Assembly: GCF_029909975.1 (NCBI RefSeq)
Contig: NZ_CP094516.1
Span: 1,054,001 to 1,118,000, forward strand
DNA length: 64,000 nucleotides
Source of the DNA: Bradyrhizobium sp. ISRA430
GTDB taxonomy: Bacteria > Pseudomonadota > Alphaproteobacteria > Rhizobiales > Xanthobacteraceae
Direction of reading: 5' to 3'
The position numbers were made by a program, and so were the translations under genes. Each line of letters opens with the position of its first letter. Position 1 is the stretch's first letter. The notes beneath the pieces were generated by a model. The model saw only the letters and a program-made list of their open reading frames with translations, was not told where the DNA came from and did not search any database. Below are positions 47,926 to 55,851 of this stretch, piece after piece.

Positions 47926-50900
47926 AACAGCCGTCGAAATCTCCGGCCGAGCTGCTCGCGCCGGGCCGCGCACTGACGCTCGCCAACGTCGCCGAAGGCG
48001 CTGAAGGCCTCGTCGTCTCCGACCTCGCGCGCGCCATCGCGGCACGGCCGAAGAAGCCGGCCGTCAGCCTCGCTGTCGTCTGCCGCGACGGCCCGCGCAT
48101 GCAGCAGCTCGAGCGCGCGTTGCAATTCTTCGCGCCCGACCTGCCCGTGCTGACGTTCCCGGCCTGGGACTGCCAGCCCTATGACCGGGTCTCGCCGCAT
48201 GGCGGCATCCTGGCGCAGCGCCTGACCACGCTGGCGCGGCTTGCTTCGCTCACCGGCAGCGACAAGCCGCTGATCGTGCTGACGACCGTGAACGCCGTCG
48301 TGCAGCGCGTGCCGTCGCGCGATCTCGTCGCCGCCCAGGCGCTGTCGGTCGCACCCGGCAATGTCGTGCCGATGGACACCATCGTCGCCTGGCTCGAGCA
48401 CAATGGGTACAGCCGCTCCTCGACGGTGCGCGAGCCCGGAGAATATGCCGTGCGCGGCGGCATCCTCGATCTGTTCCCGGCCGGCCTCGACCAGCCCGTC
48501 CGCTTCGATTTCTTCGGCGACAGCCTGGAATCGATCCGCTCCTTCGACGCCGAGACCCAGCGCACGCTGCTCGACATGCGCGCGCTCGATCTCGTGCCGA
48601 TCTCGGAATTCCAGCTCGTCACTGACACCATCCGCCGCTTCCGCATGGGCTATGTCGCTGAGTTCGGCGCGCCCGAGCGTGACGATGCGCTGTACGAGGC
48701 CGTCAGCGAAGGCCGGCGTCATCCCGGCATGGAGCACTGGCTGCCGCTGTTCCAGGAGCGGATGGACACGCTGTTCGACTATCTGCAGGGCGCGCCGATC
48801 GCGATCGAGCCGCAGGCCGAGGACGCCATCCGCGAGCGCTTCAAGCAGATCCTCGACTACTACGAGGCGCGCCGCGACGCGCTGGAGCATCCGACCGGTG
48901 GCGGCATCTACAAGCCGCTGCCGCCCGACCGGCTCTATCTGACCGAAGAGGAGTGGACCAAGCGCGAAGCCGACATTCCGCTGGCGCGGCTGACGCAATT
49001 CTCCGTGCCGGCTGATGGCGCGAGCGTCGTCGATGCCGGCGCGCGCAAGGGGCGGGATTTCGCACCCGAGCGCAACGACACGACCGCCAACGTGTTCGAG
49101 GCCGTGGTGGCGCACGTGATGGCGTTGCAGGCGCAGCGCAAGAAGGTCGTCATCGCGCTCTGGACCGAAGGCTCGCGCGACCGCATGACCTCGATGTTGC
49201 GCGACCATAAGCTGACCCACACCACCAGCGTCAATAGCTGGCGGACGGTGCAGGCAACTCCGCGCAACGAGACCATGCTCGCCGTGCTGGGCCTCGAAAG
49301 CGGCTTCGAGACCGACGAGATCGCGCTCATCAGCGAGCAGGACATCCTCGGCGATCGCCTGGTGCGGCCGCGCAAGGCGAGCCGCAAGCTCGACAACTTC
49401 ATCTCGGAGGTCACGAGCCTCGCTGCCGGCGACATCGTCGTGCACGTCGATCACGGCATCGGCCGCTTCATCGGCCTGCAGACGCTCGACGTCGCCGGCG
49501 CGCCGCATGACTGTCTCGAGCTGCATTATGCCGCCGAGACAAAGCTGTTCCTGCCGGTCGAGAACATCGAACTGCTGTCGCGCTACGGCTCCGACCAGAC
49601 CACGGTCGAGCTCGACCGCCTCGGCGGCTCGGGCTGGCAGACCCGCAAGGCCAAGCTGAAGAACCGCATCCGCGAGATCGCCGGCGAGTTGATCAAGATC
49701 GCTGCCGAACGGCAGCTCCACGAAGCGCCAAAACTGCCGGTGCAGCCGGGCCTCTATGACGAGTTCTGCGCGCGTTTCCCCTATGACGAGACCGAGGACC
49801 AGTTGGGGGCGATCGAGTCCACGCTGAAGGACCTCGAGCGGGGCCGGCCCATGGACCGGCTGATCTGCGGCGACGTCGGCTTCGGCAAGACGGAGGTCGC
49901 GCTGCGCGCGGCGTTTGCCGTCGGGCTGGAAGGCAAGCAGGTCGCGGTCGTGGTGCCGACCACGCTGCTTGCGCGCCAGCATTACAAGACGTTCTCCGAA
50001 CGCTTCCGCGGCTTCCCGGTGCAGGTCGCGCAGGCTTCGCGCCTGATCCCGGCCAAGCAGCTCAACCAGGTCAAGAAGGGCATCGCCGACGGCTCGGTCG
50101 ACATCGTCGTGGGTACCCATGCGCTGCTCGGCAAGTCGATCAAGTTCCGTGACCTTGGCCTCTTGATCGTCGACGAGGAGCAGCATTTCGGCGTCAGTCA
50201 CAAGGAGCGGCTGAAAGCACTCCGCGCCGAGGTGCATGTGCTGACGCTATCGGCAACGCCGATCCCGCGCACGCTCCAGCTTGCCTTGACTGGCGTGCGC
50301 GAGCTCTCGATCATCGCCTCGCCCCCGGTCGACCGCCTTGCGGTGCGCACCTTCGTCGCCCCGCACGATCCCCTGATGATCCGCGAGGCGCTCTTGCGCG
50401 AGCGCTATCGCGGCGGGCAGGCATTCTACGTAGTGCCGCGCATCGACGATCTCGCCGAGGTCAAGGATTTCCTCGACAAGAACGTACCGGAGATGAAGGT
50501 CGCGGTCGCACATGGCCAAATGCCCCCGGCCGTGATCGAGGACATCATGACGGCGTTCTACGACGGCAGGTTCGACATCCTGCTGTCGACCACGATCGTG
50601 GAGTCCGGCCTCGACATTCCGAACGCCAACACGCTGATCGTGCATCGGGCCGACATGTTCGGCCTCGCCCAGCTCTATCAGCTCCGTGGCCGTGTCGGAC
50701 GCTCCAAGCTGCGCGCCTACGCCTTGTTCACGCTGCCGGCGCAGCAGAAGATCACGGCACAGGCCGAGCGGCGGCTGACCGTGCTGCAATCGCTGGAGAC
50801 ATTGGGCGCGGGCTTCCAGCTCGCCTCCCACGATCTCGACATTCGCGGCGCCGGCAATCTGCTCGGTGAGGAGCAGTCCGGGCACATCAAGGAGGTCGGC

Positions 50901-51440
50901 TTTGAGCTCTACCAGTCGATGCTGGAAGAGGCGATCGTCAACCTCAAGGCCGGCGTCGCCGAGCCCGCCGCCGACCGCTGGTCGCCGCAGATCACGATCG
51001 GCATGCCTGTACTCATTCCGGAGGACTATGTCGGCGACCTCTCGGTCCGCCTGTCGCTCTACCGGCGGCTCGCAGATCTCGACACCGAGGAGGAGATCGA
51101 GAACTTTGCCGCCGAGATGCGCGACCGCTTCGGTGTGCTGCCGGATGAGGTGCGCTATCTCTTCAAGGTCGCCGCGATCAAGGCGTTCTGTCGACGGGCC
51201 AATGTCGAGAAGATCGACGCGGGCCCGAAGGGCGCCGTCATCGTGTTCCGCGACAATTCCTTTGCGCATCCCGACCGCCTGGTGTCGTTCATCCGCAGCC
51301 ACGGCCAAGCCGCAAAGGTGCGGCCCGACATGAAGGTGGTGTTCTTCCAGGACTGGGAGACGCCGGAAGAGCGCCTCGTCGGCACCACCGAGATCATGCG
51401 CCAGCTCGCGCAGCTCGCACAGAGCAAGAAGGCGGCGTAG
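47922..51440 (+). CDS. mfd: Transcription-repair coupling factor Mfd
   Basis: A 1172-residue translocase that removes RNA polymerase stalled at lesions and recruits UvrA. UvrB-like domains lie at 20-350, the polymerase-interaction domain near 495-560 (GDIVVHVDHGIGRFIGLQTL), and the translocase at 600-960 with Walker A LICGDVGFGKTEVAL, DEEQ in LLIVDEEQHFG, SATPIPRTLQLA and QLRGRVGRSK. The C-terminal UvrA-masking domain (about 1015-1120) has IPEDYVGDLSVRLSLYRRLA. It is complete and of standard length. Confidence 0.97.
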   Translation: MKQPSKSPAELLAPGRALTLANVAEGAEGLVVSDLARAIAARPKKPAVSLAVVCRDGPRMQQLERALQFFAPDLPVLTFPAWDCQPYDRVSPHGGILAQRLTTLARLASLTGSDKPLIVLTTVNAVVQRVPSRDLVAAQALSVAPGNVVPMDTIVAWLEHNGYSRSSTVREPGEYAVRGGILDLFPAGLDQPVRFDFFGDSLESIRSFDAETQRTLLDMRALDLVPISEFQLVTDTIRRFRMGYVAEFGAPERDDALYEAVSEGRRHPGMEHWLPLFQERMDTLFDYLQGAPIAIEPQAEDAIRERFKQILDYYEARRDALEHPTGGGIYKPLPPDRLYLTEEEWTKREADIPLARLTQFSVPADGASVVDAGARKGRDFAPERNDTTANVFEAVVAHVMALQAQRKKVVIALWTEGSRDRMTSMLRDHKLTHTTSVNSWRTVQATPRNETMLAVLGLESGFETDEIALISEQDILGDRLVRPRKASRKLDNFISEVTSLAAGDIVVHVDHGIGRFIGLQTLDVAGAPHDCLELHYAAETKLFLPVENIELLSRYGSDQTTVELDRLGGSGWQTRKAKLKNRIREIAGELIKIAAERQLHEAPKLPVQPGLYDEFCARFPYDETEDQLGAIESTLKDLERGRPMDRLICGDVGFGKTEVALRAAFAVGLEGKQVAVVVPTTLLARQHYKTFSERFRGFPVQVAQASRLIPAKQLNQVKKGIADGSVDIVVGTHALLGKSIKFRDLGLLIVDEEQHFGVSHKERLKALRAEVHVLTLSATPIPRTLQLALTGVRELSIIASPPVDRLAVRTFVAPHDPLMIREALLRERYRGGQAFYVVPRIDDLAEVKDFLDKNVPEMKVAVAHGQMPPAVIEDIMTAFYDGRFDILLSTTIVESGLDIPNANTLIVHRADMFGLAQLYQLRGRVGRSKLRAYALFTLPAQQKITAQAERRLTVLQSLETLGAGFQLASHDLDIRGAGNLLGEEQSGHIKEVGFELYQSMLEEAIVNLKAGVAEPAADRWSPQITIGMPVLIPEDYVGDLSVRLSLYRRLADLDTEEEIENFAAEMRDRFGVLPDEVRYLFKVAAIKAFCRRANVEKIDAGPKGAVIVFRDNSFAHPDRLVSFIRSHGQAAKVRPDMKVVFFQDWETPEERLVGTTEIMRQLAQLAQSKKAA

Positions 51441-51452
51441 GGACTTCTCCTT

Positions 51453-51538
51453 CGTCATTGCGAGCGAAGCGAAGCAATCCAGAAATCTATCCGCAGAAGG
51501 ACGCTGGATTGCTTCGTCGCTTCGCTCCTCGCAATGAC
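51453..51538. repeat. Dispersed palindromic repeat, CATTGCGAGCG type
   Basis: The left arm CGTCATTGCGAGCGAAGCG and a right arm ending CTCGCAATGAC form an inverted pair with small indels. It belongs to the same family as 1517-1597. It starts 12 bases after the mfd stop and may also end its transcript. Confidence 0.8.
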
Positions 51539-51615
51539 CGTGTTACTGGGAGCATTGTACGGTGCGTAAAAGCGCGTAGTGTGCCCACCATCTCCGCACT
51601 CGGATCTGAAAACAG

Positions 51616-51639
51616 GTGGGCACGCTTCGCTTTGCCCAC
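51616..51639. repeat. Short inverted repeat (GTGGGCA type)
   Basis: GTGGGCA, a 10-base loop, then TGCCCAC. It is another dispersed palindrome, 78 bases from the previous one. Confidence 0.55.
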
Positions 51640-51643
51640 GTCG

Positions 51644-51691
51644 TCAATCGAGGTGGAATCTCAAGTATCAATCGAGGTGGAATCTCAAGTA
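51644..51691. repeat. 24-bp perfect tandem duplication
   Basis: The unit starting TCAATCGAGGTGG is present twice with no gap. The right copy encodes the last seven codons and stop of the gene at 51668-52060; the left copy is the same sequence after the stop. Confidence 0.9.
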
Positions 51692-52060
51692 AAGGTTTCC
51701 CGCCGGCTCATTCTGGAAAAACAAGAGGCCTCGCGGCGCCATGCCGGCAAAAAAGCGAAGCCTCGGTGGCGGGTCGCCTGGCACTATTCTCTGCGATGGC
51801 GCACCTAGTTCGAAGAAACAGCAGCCGGGCTTGCCTTCGATTTGAATGCGCGCGTGGTCAGGGTCGTCGCGAGACAGGGAAATGATGACCGTCAAGTTTA
51901 GCTTCTCGACCTTCACATGGCATACCCCATAGGGGCACGTCGTCGAACCTGCATCGCTGTCTCTCGGTGTTTCAATGCCGTAATCCAACCTGTAGTCCTT
52001 GGCGTAGGAGGCCGGCAAAAGCAGAACGGCGGAAATGAACGCTGTTGCGAATTTCATCAT
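51668..52060 (-). CDS. Exported hypothetical protein (130 aa)
   Basis: A signal peptide (MMKFATAFISAVLLLPASYA) is followed by a beta-rich domain with paired cysteines (STTCPYGVCHVKVEKLNLTV and GKPGCCFFEL). The two CxxxxC or CC groups suggest disulfides in the periplasm. The extreme C-terminus (YLRFHLD) coincides with the right copy of a 24-bp tandem duplication. No family is recognised. The ATG choice between 52060 and 52057 is open. Confidence 0.65.
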   Translation of the reverse strand: MMKFATAFISAVLLLPASYAKDYRLDYGIETPRDSDAGSTTCPYGVCHVKVEKLNLTVIISLSRDDPDHARIQIEGKPGCCFFELGAPSQRIVPGDPPPRLRFFAGMAPRGLLFFQNEPAGNLYLRFHLD

Positions 52061-52222
52061 CAACCATCATATCGTGGCGCGCTTAGCAGACAATTTATCG
52101 CTCACAGGTTGCGGGTGGTATGTATAGAACGAAGCAGGAACATCGTCAACCGATTTTCGCACATTGGCGACAGCGCTGATGCCACCGCGTGGGCGCGCCT
52201 CCTCAGCATCTGATGGACTATC

Positions 52223-52783
52223 TCAATCCCTGACGATGCGACGGAGAACACGGATGTTCGGGTCGTCACGATCGGGAGCTTTCTCGACTGGGGGCACGAC
52301 CGGAGCACGATTGATCTGAGCTGCCTTGGGCGTCGAGAGCACGCCCTGGTTTGTCGGCGCTGCAAGAATTTGAATTTTCCCATTCGTGGTTGGTGGAGCA
52401 AAGATTGGCGGGCGCGCCCGCATGATCGAATCGTTTGGATCGCGCGGACGGATCTCGCCACGGCCGTCATTCTCTAGACTCGGGATTGCATTGCCGGCCT
52501 GCTTGATAGCCGCGTCAATCATTTCCTTTACAGAACCCAGTACTGAGCCGGGGTCATCGATATATTGCTCGGACGCTACAACGCTGTCCTTAAATCGTTT
52601 GAGGTCATCGATGGTCTGCTGGACGGATTTTCGCGGCCCTTCGTCCCACCAGGATCCCTTGCCAGACATGTAATGATCTATGACGTCGCGCGCGCGACTC
52701 GTAACGTCTTCCTTGTCTGACGGATTGATCGTGACAAACCCGGAGCCGATCGGCGGTAAGGGTTTCTTCTCAATCGTCGGCAT
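52223..52783 (-). CDS. Hypothetical soluble protein (186 aa)
   Basis: ATG 52783 follows AGGAGATTTTT, a strong site. Residues 20-105 are helical and charged (DKEDVTSRARDVIDHYMSGK, RKSVQQTIDDLKRFKDSVVA), and the C-terminal 80 residues are Pro-rich and probably disordered (PPIFAPPTTNGKIQILAAPT), ending in a basic RVLRRIVRD. No signal peptide. No family is recognised. A terminator upstream separates it from the GGDEF-like gene. Confidence 0.65.
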   Translation of the reverse strand: MPTIEKKPLPPIGSGFVTINPSDKEDVTSRARDVIDHYMSGKGSWWDEGPRKSVQQTIDDLKRFKDSVVASEQYIDDPGSVLGSVKEMIDAAIKQAGNAIPSLENDGRGEIRPRDPNDSIMRARPPIFAPPTTNGKIQILAAPTNQGVLSTPKAAQINRAPVVPPVEKAPDRDDPNIRVLRRIVRD

Positions 52784-52804
52784 GAAAAATCTCCTGCGCA
52801 AATG

Positions 52805-52835
52805 AAAAAACCCGCAGCGGATTTCTCCACGCGGG
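52805..52835 (-). terminator. Terminator after the GGDEF-like gene
   Basis: On the - strand CCCGC and GCGGG (15-base loop) are followed by six T. It lies about 195 bases past the stop at 53033 and just before the start region of the gene at 52783. Confidence 0.55.
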
Positions 52836-53032
52836 CCAACTGACTTATTTCGATGATGCCACTATGCCGGTGTTTTGCCCGACGTGTCAAATGGCTTCGT
52901 AAAATCCGTAGGACTTCACGTCAGCAATTGACATTTCCTTTGCATGGGGTTGTTTTTCAGATTTTGTCGGATCCCAGGGCAAACCGAGATCCTACGAAAG
53001 GGCCGATCCCGCGAAAACGGGCGCGATGGTAT

Positions 53033-54262
53033 CTACGACGCCGCCCGTGACGCGTCGGCGGATAGCCGCGCCAGCAGCGACCTTGCCGTATCCGATGGCG
53101 ACAGCGAATCCACGCTGACGACGGGGTCGCTGCGCATCTCGCCTTTGCCGTTCGAGGTGTGCCGCATCACCGCAGAGAGGCGTCGGGCGATCATGTGGGC
53201 GGTGCGGAAGTCGGTCTCTGCGAACACGACGATCACCGAGCCGTCCTTCTGGGCGGTGCCAAAATCCATCTGCCGCATCAGCCGACTCAGGATGCGCGCG
53301 GCGTCTAACTGGGCGCGGGGATTGCCCGAATCGAAAGCGAAGCGCGCAACCGAGAGACCACCGCCGCGGGCGAGCGTCTGCTCGACCGCTTTGGAAAAGT
53401 CGCGGGCGAAGGCTTCGACCGTCAGCAGGCCACTGCGCGGATCGAGCCAGCCGCCGGCATCGATCGAACGCAGCGTGCGGCCAAGTTGTGCCTCCATCGC
53501 GTGCTGGCGGATCAGCGGCAGCGCGTTGGCCGCGATCCTGGTGGGTTCACCCGAGATGACCTCGAGATTGGGCAGGTCGTAGCTCTGCGCGAGCTGGTGC
53601 GCGGTAACAACGACGGGCAGGTTGCGGAAGCGGGTATCTTCCGCAAGCACTGTGAGGAAGGCGTCAGTGACGCGCGCAGTGAAACCTTCGGCGAGCACGA
53701 CGCCGTCGATGTCGCGGGTGTTGAGATGCTTTGCGGCGGCTTCGATCGACAGCGCCCCGATCACGCCCACGCGTTCGCCGAGCGCGACCGAGAGCGCGGG
53801 ATAGGCGGCGCCGCGGCCGATCAGAAGCACCGTGGCATCGCGCGCAGGATCTGCCTCTGGGACCGAGACCTTCGTCGTCACCTCTGGCAGCCGGCGCAGC
53901 ACGGTCGCGTGCAGTGTGCGTACGCGCAGCCCGGCGCGCAGCCGCGCGATCAGGCGGTCTGGATTGCCGCCGCTCGTGGCGAAGGGCAGGGCGTTGTGGG
54001 GGAGAGTGCCCGGCGCGTCCAGTGCGACGAACGGAATGTAGAGTGGCTGGTCGGCGATTTTCCTGGCGAACGGCGCGATGTGCGGCTCGTGTCCGCCTGA
54101 CATGGCGGCAAGAACCGCAGCAGGCTGCATCTGCTCGACGGCGCGCGCAGCACTCGCCCAGTCGCTGTCGACAATGGGGAAGAGGCGGCCCTCGTCCAGC
54201 GCCGCAATGAAGGCCGGCCGCTCGGCGTTGGACACAAACAGGATCGGGCCCGCCTGGGACAT
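53033..54262 (-). CDS. Degenerate GGDEF-domain protein
   Basis: A 409-residue cytoplasmic protein. The first 240 residues look like two receiver-type or flavodoxin-like halves (ILFVSNAERPAFIAALDEGR and VLLIGRGAAYPALSVAL). Residues 265-400 follow the GGDEF fold (DPRSGLLTVEAFARDFSKAV, LSRLMRQMDFGTAQKDGSVI, VFAETDFRTAHMIARRL). The GGDEF signature itself is replaced by QKDGSV, so cyclic-di-GMP synthesis is unlikely. It could be a binding or scaffolding protein. It follows a short gap from the AMP-ligase-like gene. Confidence 0.75.
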   Translation of the reverse strand: MSQAGPILFVSNAERPAFIAALDEGRLFPIVDSDWASAARAVEQMQPAAVLAAMSGGHEPHIAPFARKIADQPLYIPFVALDAPGTLPHNALPFATSGGNPDRLIARLRAGLRVRTLHATVLRRLPEVTTKVSVPEADPARDATVLLIGRGAAYPALSVALGERVGVIGALSIEAAAKHLNTRDIDGVVLAEGFTARVTDAFLTVLAEDTRFRNLPVVVTAHQLAQSYDLPNLEVISGEPTRIAANALPLIRQHAMEAQLGRTLRSIDAGGWLDPRSGLLTVEAFARDFSKAVEQTLARGGGLSVARFAFDSGNPRAQLDAARILSRLMRQMDFGTAQKDGSVIVVFAETDFRTAHMIARRLSAVMRHTSNGKGEMRSDPVVSVDSLSPSDTARSLLARLSADASRAAS

Positions 54263-54345
54263 CGCAAACTCTGATCACGCAATACTGCTGCGCAATCTAG
54301 TTTGGTCGCCTTAATGCCGCGTCAACATATCAGCCGAAAGTGCGA

Positions 54346-55851
54346 TCAAACCGGGCCGGAACGATCGCGAAAAGCCTCAACCATCAGAGGGTTAAGCCCG
54401 AGTTCGCTGAGCGCCTCGCGGGCGCGGGTGTTATCCTGGGCGCGACCCGCCAGCCGGTGTCCGGAGAGCCGGTCGGGCAGCGCAGTCAACAGCGCGCCCT
54501 GGCCGAGCCGCCGGGCCCATTCCTGCAGGTCGTTGGAGAGGAAGCGGTAGCCGCCGACCGCCATGATGCCGGACGGGGGTGCGGTGATGCAGATCGCGCC
54601 GTTTGCCCTGTCGATCCGCGCGGCGTAGCCGGTGTCGACATAGTCCCGCGGCGGCTGCGCCGTCAGGGCCTCGCCGACCGGCTGCGGCGGGGCGTAGGCC
54701 GCGATCGGGACCATCGCTCCGCGCAGGCCCAACGTTCCCTTCGGCGTGAGCAGGATCTCGCCGGCGATGGAGGAGCCCGACTGCTCGCGCGGCGCGCCAT
54801 GGGGACCCGGCATCACCGCCACCGGCATGCCGTCCTCGCCGCGCCGGACGCCGAACAGCCCGGCCTCGCCGAACAGATAGACGTCGGTGAGCGGCGCATG
54901 CGGCGCGATCCAGGCATCGCTCGCCGCTACCTGCTCCGGCGCGCGCCACAGGCCGATGACGTTGCGTAAGCTCGGCATCCGCGCCGCGAGATCGGAATCG
55001 CCAAGCCTAAGCGCGAGTTGAGCCGGCGCGATCAGCACGTCGCAATCGTGCTCGTTGATTTGCTGCTCCAGCACCTCGCTCTCGAAGGGATGATGCAGCG
55101 CCAGCGTGCCGCCGGAGAGCAGCCACACCGCGAGCGAGGAGGCGAGGCCGGCGAACGACATCGGCGTGAACGCCGCCATCACGGTCGCGCCCTGCTTGAC
55201 GTCGGCCTCCAGCGACATCGCAAGGCCACCGGCGATCAGGCTGAAATGCGGTCGCGGCACCGGGCGAAAGCCCTCCGCCGTAACATCGAAAGAGATCATC
55301 GCCGCCTTGCGGCCATCCTGGATGACGCGGCGCGTAGTGCCGGGCGGGCGCGCCAGCACCTCGTCGAGCGGGGCCATGCCTTCGGGCAGGTCGGTGCCGA
55401 AACCGAAGACATGGCGGATCGAAAACGCTTCCGCTGCGGCATGCATGGCGAGGTCGGAATAGATCACGCCGTCGACCTTGCTCATGGTGACGATTGCGCG
55501 TGCCGCAGTGCGGTTGAGCGCGGCGGTCAGCTCCGCATGACGCCAGAGCAGCGGCAGCACGGCAACGACGAGGCCGGCGCGATGGGCGGCGAGCACCGTG
55601 AGCACGAACTCGACCGTGTTCGGCAACTGGATCGCGATGACGGAATTGGCCGGCAGGCCGGATTCGACGAAGTGCGCCGACAGCGCGTCGATGGCGAGAT
55701 CCGCCTCGGCGTAGGTCAGCCGCCTCGGCTCGTGGCCGGTCACGCGCGCCTTGTTGATGGGGTCGAGCAGTGCCGGCGCGTGCGGCTGGCGAGACAGCGT
55801 GCGCTGAAACAGCGTGTCGAGCGTCGGCGATGCGGCTGGCTGATTCGTCAT
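54346..55851 (-). CDS. AMP-ligase-like protein with degenerate active site
   Basis: 501 residues with the ANL-superfamily fold (RRLTYAEADLAIDALSAHFV, VIAIQLPNTVEFVLTVLAAH, VYLFGEAGLFGVRRGEDG, DYVDTGYAARID). The phosphate loop expected as SGTTGxPK reads ISFDVTAEGFRPVPR, without the glycines or lysine, and the TE of the A5 motif is absent. Acyl-adenylate formation is therefore doubtful. ATG 55849-55851 overlaps the stop of the solute-binding gene (ATGA), so the two are coupled. Its role may be binding of an acyl or aryl compound. Confidence 0.75.
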   Translation of the reverse strand: MTNQPAASPTLDTLFQRTLSRQPHAPALLDPINKARVTGHEPRRLTYAEADLAIDALSAHFVESGLPANSVIAIQLPNTVEFVLTVLAAHRAGLVVAVLPLLWRHAELTAALNRTAARAIVTMSKVDGVIYSDLAMHAAAEAFSIRHVFGFGTDLPEGMAPLDEVLARPPGTTRRVIQDGRKAAMISFDVTAEGFRPVPRPHFSLIAGGLAMSLEADVKQGATVMAAFTPMSFAGLASSLAVWLLSGGTLALHHPFESEVLEQQINEHDCDVLIAPAQLALRLGDSDLAARMPSLRNVIGLWRAPEQVAASDAWIAPHAPLTDVYLFGEAGLFGVRRGEDGMPVAVMPGPHGAPREQSGSSIAGEILLTPKGTLGLRGAMVPIAAYAPPQPVGEALTAQPPRDYVDTGYAARIDRANGAICITAPPSGIMAVGGYRFLSNDLQEWARRLGQGALLTALPDRLSGHRLAGRAQDNTRAREALSELGLNPLMVEAFRDRSGPV

